64,000 nt of DNA from Gorsachius magnificus. Its lineage: Eukaryota > Chordata > Aves > Pelecaniformes > Ardeidae. Location of the stretch: positions 70,590,612 to 70,654,611 of the forward strand of contig CM067084.1 of assembly GCA_034008185.1 (NCBI GenBank). The letters are read 5' to 3'. A program made the position numbers and the translations under genes. This document shows positions 52,831-64,000 of the stretch, in pieces. Position 1 is the stretch's first letter. Every line of letters starts with the position of its first letter. The notes under the pieces were generated by a model, which saw only the letters and a list, made by a program, of their open reading frames with translations, did not search any database and had not been told where the DNA came from.

Positions 52831-53620
52831 TAATCCCAGCCTGTTCCCATGCAAACCTATAAACCCATGCAGTCTTGGGCTCCCTGTGTCCTGAGGCTTG
52901 CCCAAGCCTGAAATCTGCTGAACGTGCAAGTCAGCAACTAAGTTACAATCATCTTCTTCCTCTGCCACAAGAGGAAATAACGATAAACTCCTTTTCCAGG
53001 CAAAGCTACTTATTTCCAGCAATTCTGTAATGCAGAAGGAAAGGGATGGGGAGGAGGGGAAGAGGCTGGCAGGGAAGGCAACAGTTTGTGCTCATCGCTC
53101 AACTTTCCATATGGTTTGAATGTCTAGATGAGCTGCTGCCTCTGTTTTTTCAGTAGGTATAATCCTATTAAGATGCTGTTAATTTAATTGTTTAAAAAAC
53201 TACCAATCCCTAATAAATGTAAGATGGCCTACAAAGGAGTCCTTCCTGCAGACACGCATGTTTAACATCGTGCAGCAATCAGCAGGATCAGCCCGGTCCC
53301 CCTTATCGCTTTTCTGGTGTGGGTTTGAAGCAGATCTTGTTTATTGTTCTTTTTGGAAAAGCCCTGTGAGATCTTTGAAGTGGTTGGGCTCCTTGAGCCA
53401 TCAGGCACTGGGCTGCACCTGGTGTGAGGCGGACGGAGCAGCTCCGGTGTTAAATAAACAGCAATCCCAGCTGAGGAGAGCGTATGAGTTATGGATCATG
53501 GCAGCCAGGACAGGCACAATCCATCCAAAGCAAACTATATGTTGTCTTAAAAAAGCAATTTGGAGCTGCATTTGCTATTCAGACCAGTCTGATGTGTTTA
53601 AACAAAGACTCTATCCTTTA

Positions 53621-53651
53621 ATATACACACACACACACGTATATATATATC
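53621..53651. repeat. CA/TA compound microsatellite
   Basis: ATATACAC, then a CA run, GT and an AT run, within the last ABLIM2 intron. Confidence 0.9.
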
Positions 53652-54355
53652 TAAGAATCCCTTATAGGATGTGTCCAGATGAGTATCCCTCCAACTCGCT
53701 GCTCCTTCTTCTGGACTCATTATGCTTTTTATTATCTTTATTATTGCTATCATGCCTTGCTATACCCCAGGCTTAAAACAGCACACGTTTGAGGCTCTTT
53801 TTTCCTTACAATCAAATCAATACCACTTGCTGGGTAATCAAGCGACAAGCACATCAAAGTATTTAAGAACGTAACACCATTTCCAAAATAAACAACATGT
53901 ATAAGAATTTGGTAAATGATTTTTTAAAATATTGTCTTTAATGAGGAACTTTTTGCTACTTCTGTTTTTGCTTTAAAAGTTCTTTCTTCTTTTCTTGTCA
54001 CATTATCAAGTTAAAAACACAATAGATTTATTTAAATATAAAACTTGCCAAAAGTCCAATATTATTAATCATGAAATTTTATTGAACTATCTCTTCTTCT
54101 TAATAGTAATTAACACAAAGGTACGTCAGTTTAATAATTCAGGTGAGTCTTTATTCAGTCCTGTTATTACTCAGTCAGAAAAAAAAAATCAACCTCATGA
54201 ATTTTGCCTGAACATCAACTTCAGGATCTGGCCTTTGGAAACTAAGCTTTCCTTTACAATAAATTCTATCTGCATTTCTCCAGCTTATTTTACTGCTCTT
54301 TGAGAAAATCTGTAGCACAGTGATCATGGATCACACAGCCAAAGGGGAGGCTGAA

Positions 54356-54400
54356 TAAGACAACAGACCAGAAACCAGTAAGACAACGGACCAGAAGGTC
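54356..54400. repeat. Tandem duplication, 23-bp unit x2
   Basis: Unit TAAGACAACAGACCAG plus seven bases, repeated once with an A-to-G change at the start of the second GACCAG block and divergence at the end. It lies about 375 bp downstream, in transcription sense, of the headpiece exon at 54776-54856. Confidence 0.85.
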
Positions 54401-54775
54401 CATGTATTTGCAGGATAAACTGAGCTTTTTAGTAATACACAGGTTATTCACGGAGGGTGTTTTTTATAGGAATTAAAAAAAACAAGTTTCCATCCAGCCC
54501 GTTCCAACTTTCAATATCCTGTCTAATCATCCAAAACTAATGGGTTTCATCAGTATCTTTGTAAAACACCATTTGGTCAGACGTTTGCCAGGTTTCTGGC
54601 TATTCTTTGTTAGTTAAATTGCCTACATACTAGAGTTTTGAATTAAAATGCAATGTATAATGTTATTCCTTTCTTCTCTCTTCTTTCATTGCTATTATTT
54701 GGGCGCAGGAATATCTAAGATGGTGAACAAACAGGGCAAAGACTTGCAAAGCCATCAAGCAAATATCATTCCTAC

Positions 54776-54856
54776 CTCCAGTCTGGTCCTGTCCACATCC
54801 TTAGGCAATTTCACACGAACTCGGTTTGTTACAATAAGTGTTTCATACGGATAAAT
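54776..54856 (-). CDS. ABLIM2: ABLIM2 exon: N-terminal half of villin headpiece, 81 bp
   Basis: Minus-strand exon of exactly 27 codons, phase 0 to 0, between acceptor TTTTTAACAG and donor GTAGGA. It starts [20 protein letters not shown] and ends VDRTRLE. This is the N-terminal subdomain of a villin-type headpiece as found in ABLIM proteins and dematin; the headpiece binds F-actin at the C terminus. From memory, human ABLIM1 has VTNRGR and ILREVDRTRLE at this place, while the [12 protein letters not shown] form with an R-V/I-R-V stretch is the ABLIM2 type. This is the main reason for the paralogue call. It acts in the cytoplasm on the actin cytoskeleton. Confidence 0.92.
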
Positions 54857-55085
54857 CTGTTAAAAAGACAAGAGCATATGAACTCCAGCCAAATGTGATT
54901 CTGATGTGTAGAAATGACAGTGTGGGGAACTTACTAATTTAAATGGTACATACTTGCATCCTGATTTGACAAATATTTCACTGGGACAAAAATTAACAAA
55001 CTAAAATAAAAAAAGGAACACATGTAACCTTGCTAGGAAGTGCTGAATCTGATTGTTCCTCCAGTGTTGGAAAAGCCCTTCTTAC
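54857..55085 (-). other. ABLIM2: ABLIM2 intron (229 bp) between microexon and headpiece exon
   Basis: Short intron with donor GTAAGAAG and acceptor TTTTTAACAG on the minus strand. It is the shortest intron in the visible gene. No other feature was recognised. Confidence 0.75.
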
Positions 55086-55093
55086 CTTGTATT
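55086..55093 (-). CDS. ABLIM2: ABLIM2 8-nt microexon encoding EYK
   Basis: The minus strand reads ...CATTCTCTTGCAG | AATACAAG | GTAAGAAG. This is an 8-nt exon with a strong polypyrimidine acceptor and a near-consensus donor. It is required by phase: the upstream exon ends with one spare G and the downstream exon starts in phase 0. G plus AATACAAG gives Glu-Tyr-Lys, joining directly to IYPYE in the headpiece exon 229 bp away. If the microexon is skipped, the frame shifts and stops after four residues (GAT TTA TCC GTA TGA), so the headpiece would be lost. A TGC lies just before the acceptor AG, as in many neural microexons; that link is only suggestive. No other exon explains the phases. Confidence 0.82.
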
Positions 55094-56437
55094 CTGCAAG
55101 AGAATGAGAACAGGTTCACAGTTTAGAATTTATAGGCTTCTTCTGAAGTCACCATAATGAACATCTAGGTACATCAGTTTTCAATAGTTGTGGGGTAACT
55201 GCATGCATAGAAAACATTTGACCCCCATGCTCTGAATGCCTACAATGCTGTCTATTACCGAAGCAGCAGTCCTCCAGATCAAAGGCTTATTACAGAAAAT
55301 CCACCTCCTTAATGCCACTGGGTTACACAGTGAGTATGTCTGGCAAAATTGGGGATTTCTTTTTACAGGAGGCTTCTGTGCAGAATTAAGTTAGTCTGTC
55401 ATCCAAAAATCCTGCTCTTACTGTTCTTTACTGAAAATAGTTAAATATATGGATTATTACAGCTGTGTCAGTTTGGGAATGTATATGAAAAACATTGAGT
55501 TAATACAATATTCCAAGATTCCAACATCTTGCAGTTGGGCTTACTTCCGTGAGAATAATGATAGTGAAGAAAAGATGATTTGGGGGTGTGGGGACAATGA
55601 TTCCTGGATCTAAACTAGCACAAAAGTATTCTAGCTAGGTCAGTATATGACTATCTATGGCTACCACAAAGTCATCTATTCACATTGATGATTAATTGCA
55701 ACCAGGATAACCAGTATGTTTTCATAGACCTTTTTATGGTCTGAAATGAAATCAGAGATAAGTCTGCTTTTCAAAATCTGTACTTTAAACTACACAAACA
55801 CAGAGACAAAAATTTGTATCAACACAGAGGCATGAACTGGAGCATTAGAGTAAGATTTTTAAAACGAGATTAAGTGTCTTGGAAACAAAATCCTGCTCTT
55901 CCTCATGAGTAGATGCATGTTCCTAAATTGCTCAGCTCTTTTGAAAATTCCAACCCAAGTTCCATATTAAGTTCATAGTCCACTTAAACTGTAATAAAAA
56001 AAATGAATGCAAATAAATTCTGAGTTTTGACTTCTGTACATTTTATCCACACTGTAGCACACACAAGAAGCACAATGGACTTTTTTATTAGATACATCTT
56101 GAAGCAGTGATTATCTTAAATTTCTTCTTTTTGATATGAGACCACCACCTGCTAAGCAAAGAGAACCAGAGGCTGTTGCCACATATTGAGGATACTGGGA
56201 CTGACCCAATGTGGTCGCACCACTTTGTGATGCAGGATTTCAGCCAGGCCTTTATGTTTGGCCAGATAAAAAGAAGAATCTCTCTGATAAACATGACACT
56301 GAGCTGGGTCTCTGTCTAATCATTATTACATGAACTATGGGAAGATCTCAGAATAGTAACCCTTTATGGCAAGATGTTAATGAGCATCCTCAAAGGAAGA
56401 AAGCATGAACTGGAATGGAAATGATATTGTAATGTAC
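55094..56437 (-). other. ABLIM2: ABLIM2 intron (1.34 kb) upstream of the microexon
   Basis: The intron is bounded by donor GTACAT and the acceptor CATTCTCTTGCAG in front of the microexon. Unique AT-rich sequence; no repeat or extra exon was recognised. Confidence 0.7.
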
Positions 56438-56492
56438 CTTTCATCCCCCAGCTCGCCTCCTGGTCCGTTTCATATTGGCCCATATTTTCAGG
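56438..56492 (-). CDS. ABLIM2: ABLIM2 internal exon, 55 bp
   Basis: Minus-strand exon between acceptor CTCTTTCAG and donor GTACAT. It enters in phase 0, matching the exon at 58812-58870, and leaves in phase 1. It reads PENMGQYETDQEASWGMK plus one base. The acidic/polar composition fits the disordered linker upstream of the headpiece. The evidence is the pair of splice sites, the open frame and the phase chain on both sides: its terminal G joins the microexon at 55086-55093 to make GAA. I do not recognise a domain in it. Linker exons of this family are often alternatively spliced. Skipping this exon together with the microexon would remove 63 nt and keep the frame. Confidence 0.8.
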
Positions 56493-58811
56493 CTGAAAGA
56501 GAAAAAAAGAAGCAATATAACAGCAAAATACACCGCAAAATCATGCTGCACTTTGTTGAGAGAAAAAAGAAAACCAGTTGATACCACACAATCAATATAT
56601 AGATCCTTGCAAGAGAGGAATAGAATAAAGTCTCATTCAGACTTGGCCCAGTTGCTCAAGGCAGGAGTCCCGAGGGCTCGTAACACCCACGGGTGCGCGA
56701 CAGCAGAGATGGAGCTCTGCCGGTGGGCGAGGATGGAGTGCCAGGTGAATGCCTGGGTCCTCGGAGGCACGGCAGGTGCAGCCTGCTGCCTACACTGTGA
56801 ACTCCCATAGACCAGCAAAACCTGGAGCTTGGATGTCACTCAGAGAGGCGATTGCAGTGTCATATCAGCCCACCTCACCCTTGGGAGTTTTTGAGCTGAT
56901 TCCTTACAGCTTTCAATGAGGCAGAAAGGTGTCAGAAAGCCACCAGCCACCCCCATCTGAAGACCTGGCAGCAAGGTTAGATTGAAATTGTCACACGCCT
57001 TTCCCCGCGATGCAGACATCTCACTGCCGTCGTCACAAATCACTTATGCTGCACTGAAACTGGTCTCATTCTGCTTTCTGCTTCACTAAGACCAGGGAGC
57101 TCTGTGCGTATGTGCCATAGCTTTGTTTGACCCACTGTCTTTTTCTTTTGCTGGCAAATGCTATGATGAAAAACATTACAGGAGATCAGAAAAGCACTAT
57201 TATATGGCTTTCTTCCCCCCAGGTCTCATTTTTGCCTGTTAGGGTATCAGCGGTGTGCACAGCTACGCTCACAATAACCTGCAAGGCTCCTTACTGTTTG
57301 GTTTTGGTTTCCTTTGTTATGTAGTGCTGGGATGGCTGATTAAAAATAACAAACCACAAAAGCTGGTATGAACCTGCAATCCAAACAGAGGATATCCATT
57401 CTGAGAAAAATTTTGGCCTCGAGGATTTCGACCATGAGCAACCTTTTCAACTTTCCTAGTTTTGCCTGTGAGGTTGGACCCTTTAGGCGGGACAAACGCT
57501 GCCATCTGCTGCTTTTATATTAAATTGCATGGCTTCATCCCACTGCTGATGGAGTTTGCTTTGGCCTTATCTGTGTGAAGCCTTCTGATGGCTTTGGTGC
57601 CTCACCTGCGCAGTGGCTGGGCGCAAGTCGGTCCCTCGCTCACTTCAGGTTACTGCTAAGAGTTCTTCTGAAACATCAGAAAAAAGCTGTTGGCGCATAG
57701 GTGGGGACAGGTTTATCTAGGCCCTTTCAAATTCCTAAATCTCATTTGATTGAGTTGCAGTGCCACTGGTTCCTTCAGAGAGGAATTCAAGCAGTCAGGT
57801 ATTGAAGCAATGCAGGCACAATTAGTCCTGTAATGTTAACTCAAAGGGATGGACATTTCGGTAGCTACGGAAAAATTCATTTAGCTGCTCTCTGACAAAT
57901 TGTTCTCTTGTAGCTCCTTCCAGTGACCTGCAGTTTGCCTCTTAGCACTGGGGAAGTTTACACCTGCTTATGCACTTTGTGGTGTTCACATCTTCCTTTG
58001 GAGAAAGGAGAGAATTTGAATGAGGTCCTGTCCATGTAATTTAGACTCCAATCAATCTTCAAAATGTAAGCCCATGTGCATCTATGTATTGCTAACTTAG
58101 CACTATTAACCACCATGGGTTTGTACCTAAAAATATAAGCCGTGAACTAAGAATCCGTAATGCTAGATGCCAGAGAGAGAGACCACAGTGTCAAAGACTC
58201 CTTTTTTTCCTAAAGACTTATAAAAATTATAAAAAAGGATTAGAAAAGGAATCTCTAGTCTGATCTGACCATAATTTTATTAAGCATTTTGCTTTCTGGA
58301 TTGCTGCCTGCCATTCTTGCTCCCTCACTGCCTTAAAAATACAATGACTCTGTGCGTGTGTATATATATGTATTTGTATATGTATATATACATGCATACT
58401 GGAAAACAACAGAACAGATGGTTCAACAAATGCAGTGGATGTGGGCTGCTCCACCTTTGCTCTAAGATCATTACTTGCCTAATTATAGGCCTAACCCTCT
58501 CTATCATTAATTCAAGCTATACTGTGACCTATTAATATGTGCAGACTGTACATTTTGGACTTTTGTTTGTTTTGAGAGGGGAATCGAAATTCCTAACGCT
58601 CATGATGCACACAATTAAAAGGAGAAGCCTCAGTCTGTCTTACTCTTGCAGACAGACAAACTGTAACCCACATAGGGTATGAATCTGTCAGACAGGGCTG
58701 GCAGCCAAAACACCTCTGAAGTGTTATTACTGTGTAGATTTTCAACTAGTTACTAAGCTGCCTATTTATGATACACTACTGCCTGGAGAATTCATTTATA
58801 TGTATACCTAC
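56493..58811 (-). other. ABLIM2: ABLIM2 intron (2.3 kb)
   Basis: Intron between the exons at 58812-58870 and 56438-56492. It holds a GT/TA-rich simple tract near 58351-58398 and otherwise unique sequence. The open frames seen here show no recognisable protein. Confidence 0.7.
58351..58398. repeat. TG/TA-rich simple repeat
   Basis: TGTGCGTGTG then TATATATATG, TATTTGTATATG and TATATACATGCATA. An impure alternating purine-pyrimidine tract. Confidence 0.8.
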
Positions 58812-58870
58812 CTGATGTAAGCCATTCTTTCCATAGCCAGGTAGAGAAGCAGATTTAGAATATGGAAATC
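58812..58870 (-). CDS. ABLIM2: ABLIM2 internal exon (linker before headpiece), 59 bp
   Basis: Minus-strand exon flanked by acceptor TTTTACAG and donor GTAGGTAT. It enters in phase 1 (GA completes a split codon) and leaves in phase 0. The reading is GFPYSKSASLPGYGKNGLHQ. The SASLPGYGKNGLH core is characteristic of the region just before the headpiece in actin-binding LIM proteins (ABLIM1 has a very similar SLPGYGRNGLH segment, from memory). This part is a low-complexity linker between the LIM domains, which bind partners, and the actin-binding headpiece. The preceding exon should end in phase 1 and was not found before position 64000, so the gene continues out of the window. The family is secure; the ABLIM2 paralogue call rests on the headpiece exons. 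Confidence 0.88.
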
Positions 58871-59419
58871 CTGTAAAAGACATAACACACAGCTATATTT
58901 TTTTTGTGTAAATCCTTTACAGCCTACTAAACCACATAATTCGAGACAACAACCAGAAACAGCAATTACAAGATCAATATGTACATTCTATTAACGGGAT
59001 GAAATATAACTGAGCAATGCTCATCTTTTCTCCATATTTAATGCACATGAACATGTGTAACAATGTCTATAAATAAAAGCATGCCAGGATGCAATGACCT
59101 GACTGGGCACGGCATGAAGAGAGTTGTGGGACGCATTTTACGGAAGCCTTACACAGTTGCTTTACACAGCTACATGATGCAGAGCTTGTGAAATCTCTGC
59201 CCTTCAGCTTGGTGTTAAACCATGACTTGAAAATGAGATTAAAGGTACCATCATTTTAGAGTTACATCACTTCTGATCATGCTGCATGTGGTCTGCTTTT
59301 GGGTTTGTTTCTTAAAAAAGAAGGGTTGGTGTCCAACCACTTAAAAAAAAAACAAAATTTTTTTTTGCTTTCTTTAAAACTTCTACTCCTTCAAGTGGAA
59401 AAAAGCATAAATGAAGATA

Positions 59420-61560
59420 TGGCAATGGATAAAGTAAATCAGTGAGAGTATAAACACTCAAGAGAAAGAAAGTTTTAGGATAGACAAAATTGGCAAAGCG
59501 GTGTTACCATGAACAAACTGGATGCAATACAGTGATGAAACGGTGTGTGGTCACTAGAAACAACTGAAGAAATTTGCTTTTAATATTGAGAGTCTAATAA
59601 GAAAGTTTGGAAGTTCCTTTTGTCAGTGAAAAGACAAAAAGTGTCTCAGATTAGTTTTTATAATGATGTATAGAAGTGACAAGCTGAATCAGTTTAAATT
59701 AAACCGAAGATGAACAAACACCACATGTAATAAACATTCTTGATTCCAGTACAAGAAACTTAGATAAATTGATGCAAAGAGTTACAGAAGTCAGCTCAAA
59801 GAACTGAATGTACAATGCTTCTTTCTGTCAAAAATGTTAGCAATCTGTGTCCAAAGCGGAATGCGGGAAGGGAATCCAGACCCCACTGGATTAATAAATA
59901 CCCTAAGGAGATGATTAGGAATAAGCCTACAGAAAGAAAAAACAAAAGATGGATCAGCAAAGAGCTCATGATGTGCTGAGATAAAGCGAGAACTGCCAGA
60001 AGTCAAGCTGAGTTAAACACTGAAAATGATATTAAAACAAATAGTAAAAAGTTCCCCAGCTATCCAAATAAAAAGAGAACAAGGGAAGAAGAAATGGGAT
60101 CACTGGGAGTTACCCTATGTCAGTACACAGCAGAGGTGAAAGGTAACCTAGGTAGGGCTCCGATACAGACGGAGACTGTTTTTGTGAACAAAAGGTAGAG
60201 TACTGAGCAAGGAGGAACACTAACGGAATAAGGGTACGCCAATGAATCACAGTCGTGAAGGAAACATAATTCAAAGCACTTAACGTACTTTAAAAGGGAG
60301 CAATAAGTTCACATCAAATTGCAAGTCCGATACCTCTTACCATTGGAGAACAGCAACTACAGTTTTTATATTTAAGAGGGGGAAAAGATAATGAGGAGCT
60401 ACCAGTTTGCTTCCAGCAGAAAACTTAAGGAAAGACTGAAGAAAAGTATTGAAGTAAACAGAAAATCAATTATATTTACATGGATTTTAATTGATTTGAC
60501 ATAAGTTAAAGACACAGTGCCAGACTTGCTTGGTAGCTTTCTTTGTTAAGAGAAATGACTTCTGCAAAACATAAATTTTATTGGATCTCATCTAATGTGA
60601 TATCATTACAGTGTTTGGTATTTGGCTGCACGTGGAATTAAGCGCAAATCTGGAGAAGATGGAGTTTATCAGAGGAATTATAGGGACAGTAAGCAAATAA
60701 TGAAATGTAAGAAATGGGTAGTGAGAACTAAGCAGAGCTGACAGAGAAAAGTGTCAGCATGGACTGGTGTTGAGTTAAAATTGCCTCATGTTTTCACTAA
60801 TAATCTGGACACCAAAAATAGTAATGACCTAATAAACTTTGCTGTCTACACCAAGTTATAAAGCACTGCCAATATAGGGGAGGATTGGGATATCATAAAG
60901 AACTGGGATAACCTTGAACATTACAGTAATAGAAATGGGATGAAATTTAGTAATTCATGGGAAAAGTCATGCACTTGGGGACTAATAAATACCCCAAACT
61001 TCTACTACTTAAGCTGAGAGCTCATAATTTGGAAATGTTGGGGAAGGAGTCAGGCTTAGACATACAGCTCAATCACAAGATGACTTTGAGTTGCTAATAT
61101 AAGTGTAAAAAAACCCCAAAGGTTGGAAATATCTGTCCCGATACATATAAGATATGAAAATAACAGTGTTTTCAGGCAGTGACAGGAGATCCCAGAGGAA
61201 TCCTTTGTGCTGTTCTTGTTCCATCAGTATTCAAGTGGGTTAAATTAACTCCACCAGACCAGTGGCCTACAGGATAACTGGGGCAATGAAAGCTCATTGC
61301 ATGAAAGAAGGCTTGATAAACTTGCCTTATTTAAGCTAGTAAAATGAAGGTGATCTATGAAAGCAAGAGATGATTTCAGAAACAGCATCTGAGGAGTGGT
61401 ATAAACTACGAGCAGAACTTTGATTTCAGCACTGCAGGGGGTTTCCACGTCTCATACAGGGATGCAGTGATGAACACTGAATTAGATGGATCACTTAGCT
61501 ACTCCAGTTTGGAACCTAGAAACTTATCATTGCTTGTTATCTGGATGGTAGTGACACCGG
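59420..61560 (+). mobile_element. Ancient, decayed CR1-type LINE (ORF2 fossil), plus strand
   Basis: Sense-strand traces of CR1 ORF2 appear in the correct order over about 2 kb. Near 60.05 kb there is a lysine-rich stretch resembling the region before the RT domain. At 60.65-60.67 kb is GGAGAAGATGGAGTT. Near 60.8-60.87 kb a segment reads LINFAVYTKL where RT has an FADDTKL motif. At 60.94-60.99 kb ATGAAATTTAGTAATTCATG and a CATGCACTTGGGG stretch match the KFN..K..VLHLG block. Around 61.31-61.35 kb is a GLINLPYLS-like segment, and at 61.40 kb GGTATAAACT. The catalytic DD is gone and there are many indels and stops. This looks like the old CR1 lineage also seen in turtles and crocodilians. Ends are approximate. 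Confidence 0.65.
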
Positions 61561-62665
61561 AGGGCAAAGAGTATAATTCCTGTGAGATAGAATGAATGCA
61601 TCTGCAACAAAACTCTCATCTCTGCTCCTGCCTGGAAAAAGATGCTGGTGTTGAACATCAGCGTGGAGTTCCATTTCTTGGCCTCTTGGCTACAGAGAAG
61701 ATGGGTGAGAGAGTTTTGTTCTATCACCAAATACTACTACTCAGTTACCAAGGCAAAATGCAGGAGGGTGAAGCCTGCAGACACACACAGTTCAGTTCTG
61801 CGGCGCTGCCTCCCAGGCTGCTGGGACATAGCCACATCTGCGGGCCCAAGCGACATCGTGTGGCCGGCTGGAAAAAATCCAAGAGGCAAATAAAGCCGAA
61901 ATAGCCGCCAAACAAGTTAGCAAACCCCACCGTCTGCAGTGGGGGCTGTATTTCACTCAGCTTCTGTTTCCCATGAACTTAGTTACAAAGTTAAACATGC
62001 TTTATTTTGCTTCTTTTTTTAATATAAAGGAAAAATATAACACTAAAAGCCAGCAATCACATACTGCTCTTTATCACATCCAACTGCAGTTCTACCGTTG
62101 CAGTAAATTTTCTGGAGTAACTGGCCAAGATAAAGCAATCTTTCTCTCTAAGTAGGGACTATCTGAGCATCAGCTACTCTCTGCATGGATAGGGCTCTTG
62201 CTTTTTCCAGTACAACATCCACTCTAACCTGGATGTTCTGAGGCTGTCTCTCAGCACGTCAGGGACACATGAACAGCAAGGGTTGCGCAGCTTGCTAGAT
62301 GTCTGCTTTCCTAAACACGTGACACTTAAAATAATGAATTATGGTAAATGACTAGCTATTAAACATCTACATATACAGAAACAAGACCCATTTACACAGG
62401 TGGATGTAAGGAGATGCAAGCTCCACTCTAGATGCCTGCTGGTTACACAAGCCTCATGCTGACATGCTTTGTTGTTAGGTGTATTCTTCTGGGCATATAG
62501 CTAACGTGATGTGGCTAAATAGCTTCTAGAGCAGAATAACTCGTCTCTGGTTTGCTCAGCAGAGGCTGAACAGATGAACACAGGGCTCTTTGCACAGTAT
62601 GGTTGAACACATCACCAGAGATTCACAGTCTGATGCCTCCTAACCCCCTCCACTCTGCATGTAAC

Positions 62666-63190
62666 CATAGAATCATAGAATGCTTTGGGTTGGAAGGGAC
62701 CCCTAGAGGTCATCTAGTCCAACCCCCCTGCAGTGAGCAGGGACACCACTAACTAGATCAGGTTGCTCACAGCCCCGTCCAACCTGGCCTTGAATGTTCC
62801 CAGGGATGGGGCCTCCACCGCCTCTCTGGGCAACCCGTTCCAGTGTTTCACCACCCTCGTTGTAAAGAATTTCCTCCTTAGGTCCAGTCTAAATCTACCT
62901 TGTTTTAGTTTAAAACCATTACCCCTTGTCCTGACACAGCTGGCCCTACTAAAAAGATTTTCCCCGTCTTTCCTATGGGCCCCCTTTAGGTACTGAAAGG
63001 CCACAATCAGCTCTTCCCGCAGCCTTCTCTTCTCCAGGCTGAACAAGTCCAACTCCCTCAGCCTGTCCTCATAGGAGAGGTGCTCCAGCCCTTGGATTTT
63101 TTAGTAGCCCTCCTCTGGCCCTGCTCCAACAGTTCCATGTCCTTCTTGTGCTGAGGGCTCCAGAGCTGGATGCAGTACTCCAGCTCTGGC
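62666..63190 (-). mobile_element. CR1 LINE, 3' fragment (young family)
   Basis: The 3' end starts with the ATTCTATG octamer tail (plus strand CATAGAATCATAGAATG), followed by the typical GGGTTGGAAGGGACC and TCATCTAGTCCAACC blocks. The minus-strand frame to 63052 encodes the RT C terminus ([34 protein letters not shown]). It is almost identical to the 3' part of the copy at 6826-9575, so it is the same subfamily. It is 5'-truncated near 63190 within the ..[13 protein letters not shown] region. Confidence 0.95.
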
Positions 63191-64000
63191 ACCACTTGGC
63201 ACCAAACCTATACCCAAAAAGTTTCTTTTCTCTGATACTCATTGACTATGCCACAGAGGTGGGGCTGCATGTCAGAGTTCTCAACCATAAGTTCAAGAGG
63301 CAGAGAAGATGCTTTTCCATGGCCGACGGGGCATGTGACAGACTACAAATATTCAGAAGTAAATAGGGGAACACTGAGTAGAGAAGGAATTACTTAGGAT
63401 GTCAATGGGTATTAAAACAGTCAGGTGGCTGAATAAAATAATAAAGAAAGGAAAAAAAAGAAGTGTAAATGTCAGGAAAAGAAAACTTCCTCAATGTCAT
63501 TTCTGGGTGGCTGCTAATAGGGTAACAGGGCCAACTTTCACGAGGGACAGAGAAACGCCGACAAAAAGCAATGGGAAATGAACTATGACCTATAGCATAT
63601 TGGCACAGAGGTGATACTGACCCTTACAGAGGTGTGAACCATCTTTTGCATTTCTATTTTTAATAGTTCCACATTCCCATGATAATCAAAAAATGTAAAA
63701 GAAATGCTGGTGTAGAAGAGTGACAGGTATACCAATACTCTCATGAAAAAAATTGACACAGATCAACTCCAGAAAGCTTCCAAACGTACCTGATGTATGC
63801 ATTACAATGGAAGGTTTAGGTGTTCATTCCTGGGCATTGACTTATAGGTGTGTGAGGTGTTCAGACTTGGTTTCCCTTGCACAGAGAACCCTACGATACA
63901 CCTTGTGCACATGCATGTGATGTCTGGTGAGGACTAAGGAATCAAATCCCTTCAAGTTAGGCCAGTGAGACTGATGATCCAAAATAACTTTCCTTCTTTA

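Larger units (their letters stand above)
58871..64000 (-). other. ABLIM2: ABLIM2 intron, partial (at least 5.1 kb)
   Basis: The sequence upstream of the first legible ABLIM2 exon runs to the window edge. It holds an old plus-strand CR1 (about 59.4-61.6 kb) and a young minus-strand CR1 (62.67-63.19 kb). No further ABLIM exon ending in phase 1 was found. Confidence 0.65.

Noticed and set aside
53258..53776. 172-codon plus-strand frame
   Set aside because: Contains the CA/TA microsatellite and low-complexity Leu/Ser runs; no recognisable protein.
63740..63810. CATCAG|GTACGT at 63.79 kb, resembling an ABLIM exon end on the minus strand
   Set aside because: All three frames between the nearest acceptor (CCCAG near 63830) and this donor contain stops, so it cannot be the missing phase-1 exon.

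Overview
The window is non-coding-rich nuclear DNA of a bird (or another archosaur close to birds). The main evidence is repeat content. At least seven clear CR1 LINE copies of several ages are present, with the avian-type 3' ends built from ATTCTATG-like octamers. There is one CpG island, exons are short and separated by kilobase introns with GT/AG borders, and there are scattered CA, TA and poly-A tracts. Nothing resembles a bacterial operon, phage or CRISPR locus. Most long open frames are chance frames or pieces of CR1.

The only protein-coding gene that can be read directly is the 3' end of an actin-binding LIM protein on the minus strand, best matched to ABLIM2. Five consecutive exons are legible: 58870-58812, 56492-56438, an 8-nt microexon at 55093-55086, 54856-54776 and 41996-41883. 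All splice borders are GT/AG and all phases are compatible (1-0, 0-1, 1-0, 0-0, 0-stop). The last three encode EYK plus the C-terminal villin headpiece, which ends in KKKALLF. The last intron, 12.8 kb, splits the headpiece. The upstream LIM-domain exons lie beyond position 64000.

Left of the ABLIM2 stop there are about 12 kb of intergenic sequence, including its 3' UTR, and then a CpG island at about 28.96-29.93 kb. From memory of human 4p16.1, AFAP1 lies directly downstream of ABLIM2 in the same orientation. The island is therefore probably the AFAP1 promoter, and positions 1 to about 28.5 kb probably its first intron. No AFAP1 coding exon was found, so this is inference from synteny only. 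The island is flanked on the left by a very regular G-quadruplex motif (minus strand) and contains long G runs on the plus strand.

Layout: 1-28.5 kb, repeat-punctuated non-coding DNA with a 2.75 kb CR1 at 6.8-9.6 kb, shorter CR1s at 4.5, 15.1, 16.0 and 26.1 kb, and a CpG-enriched block at 22.0-22.8 kb; 28.5-30 kb, CpG island; 30-41.9 kb, intergenic plus ABLIM2 3' UTR; 41.9-64 kb, ABLIM2 terminal exons and introns, holding CR1 fossils at 45.3, 50.8, 59.4-61.6 and 62.7 kb.

I found no convincing new biological system. The most interesting items are the ABLIM2 microexon, whose skipping would shift the frame and delete the headpiece; the structured promoter region; and a possible 13-nt exon at 36.4 kb.
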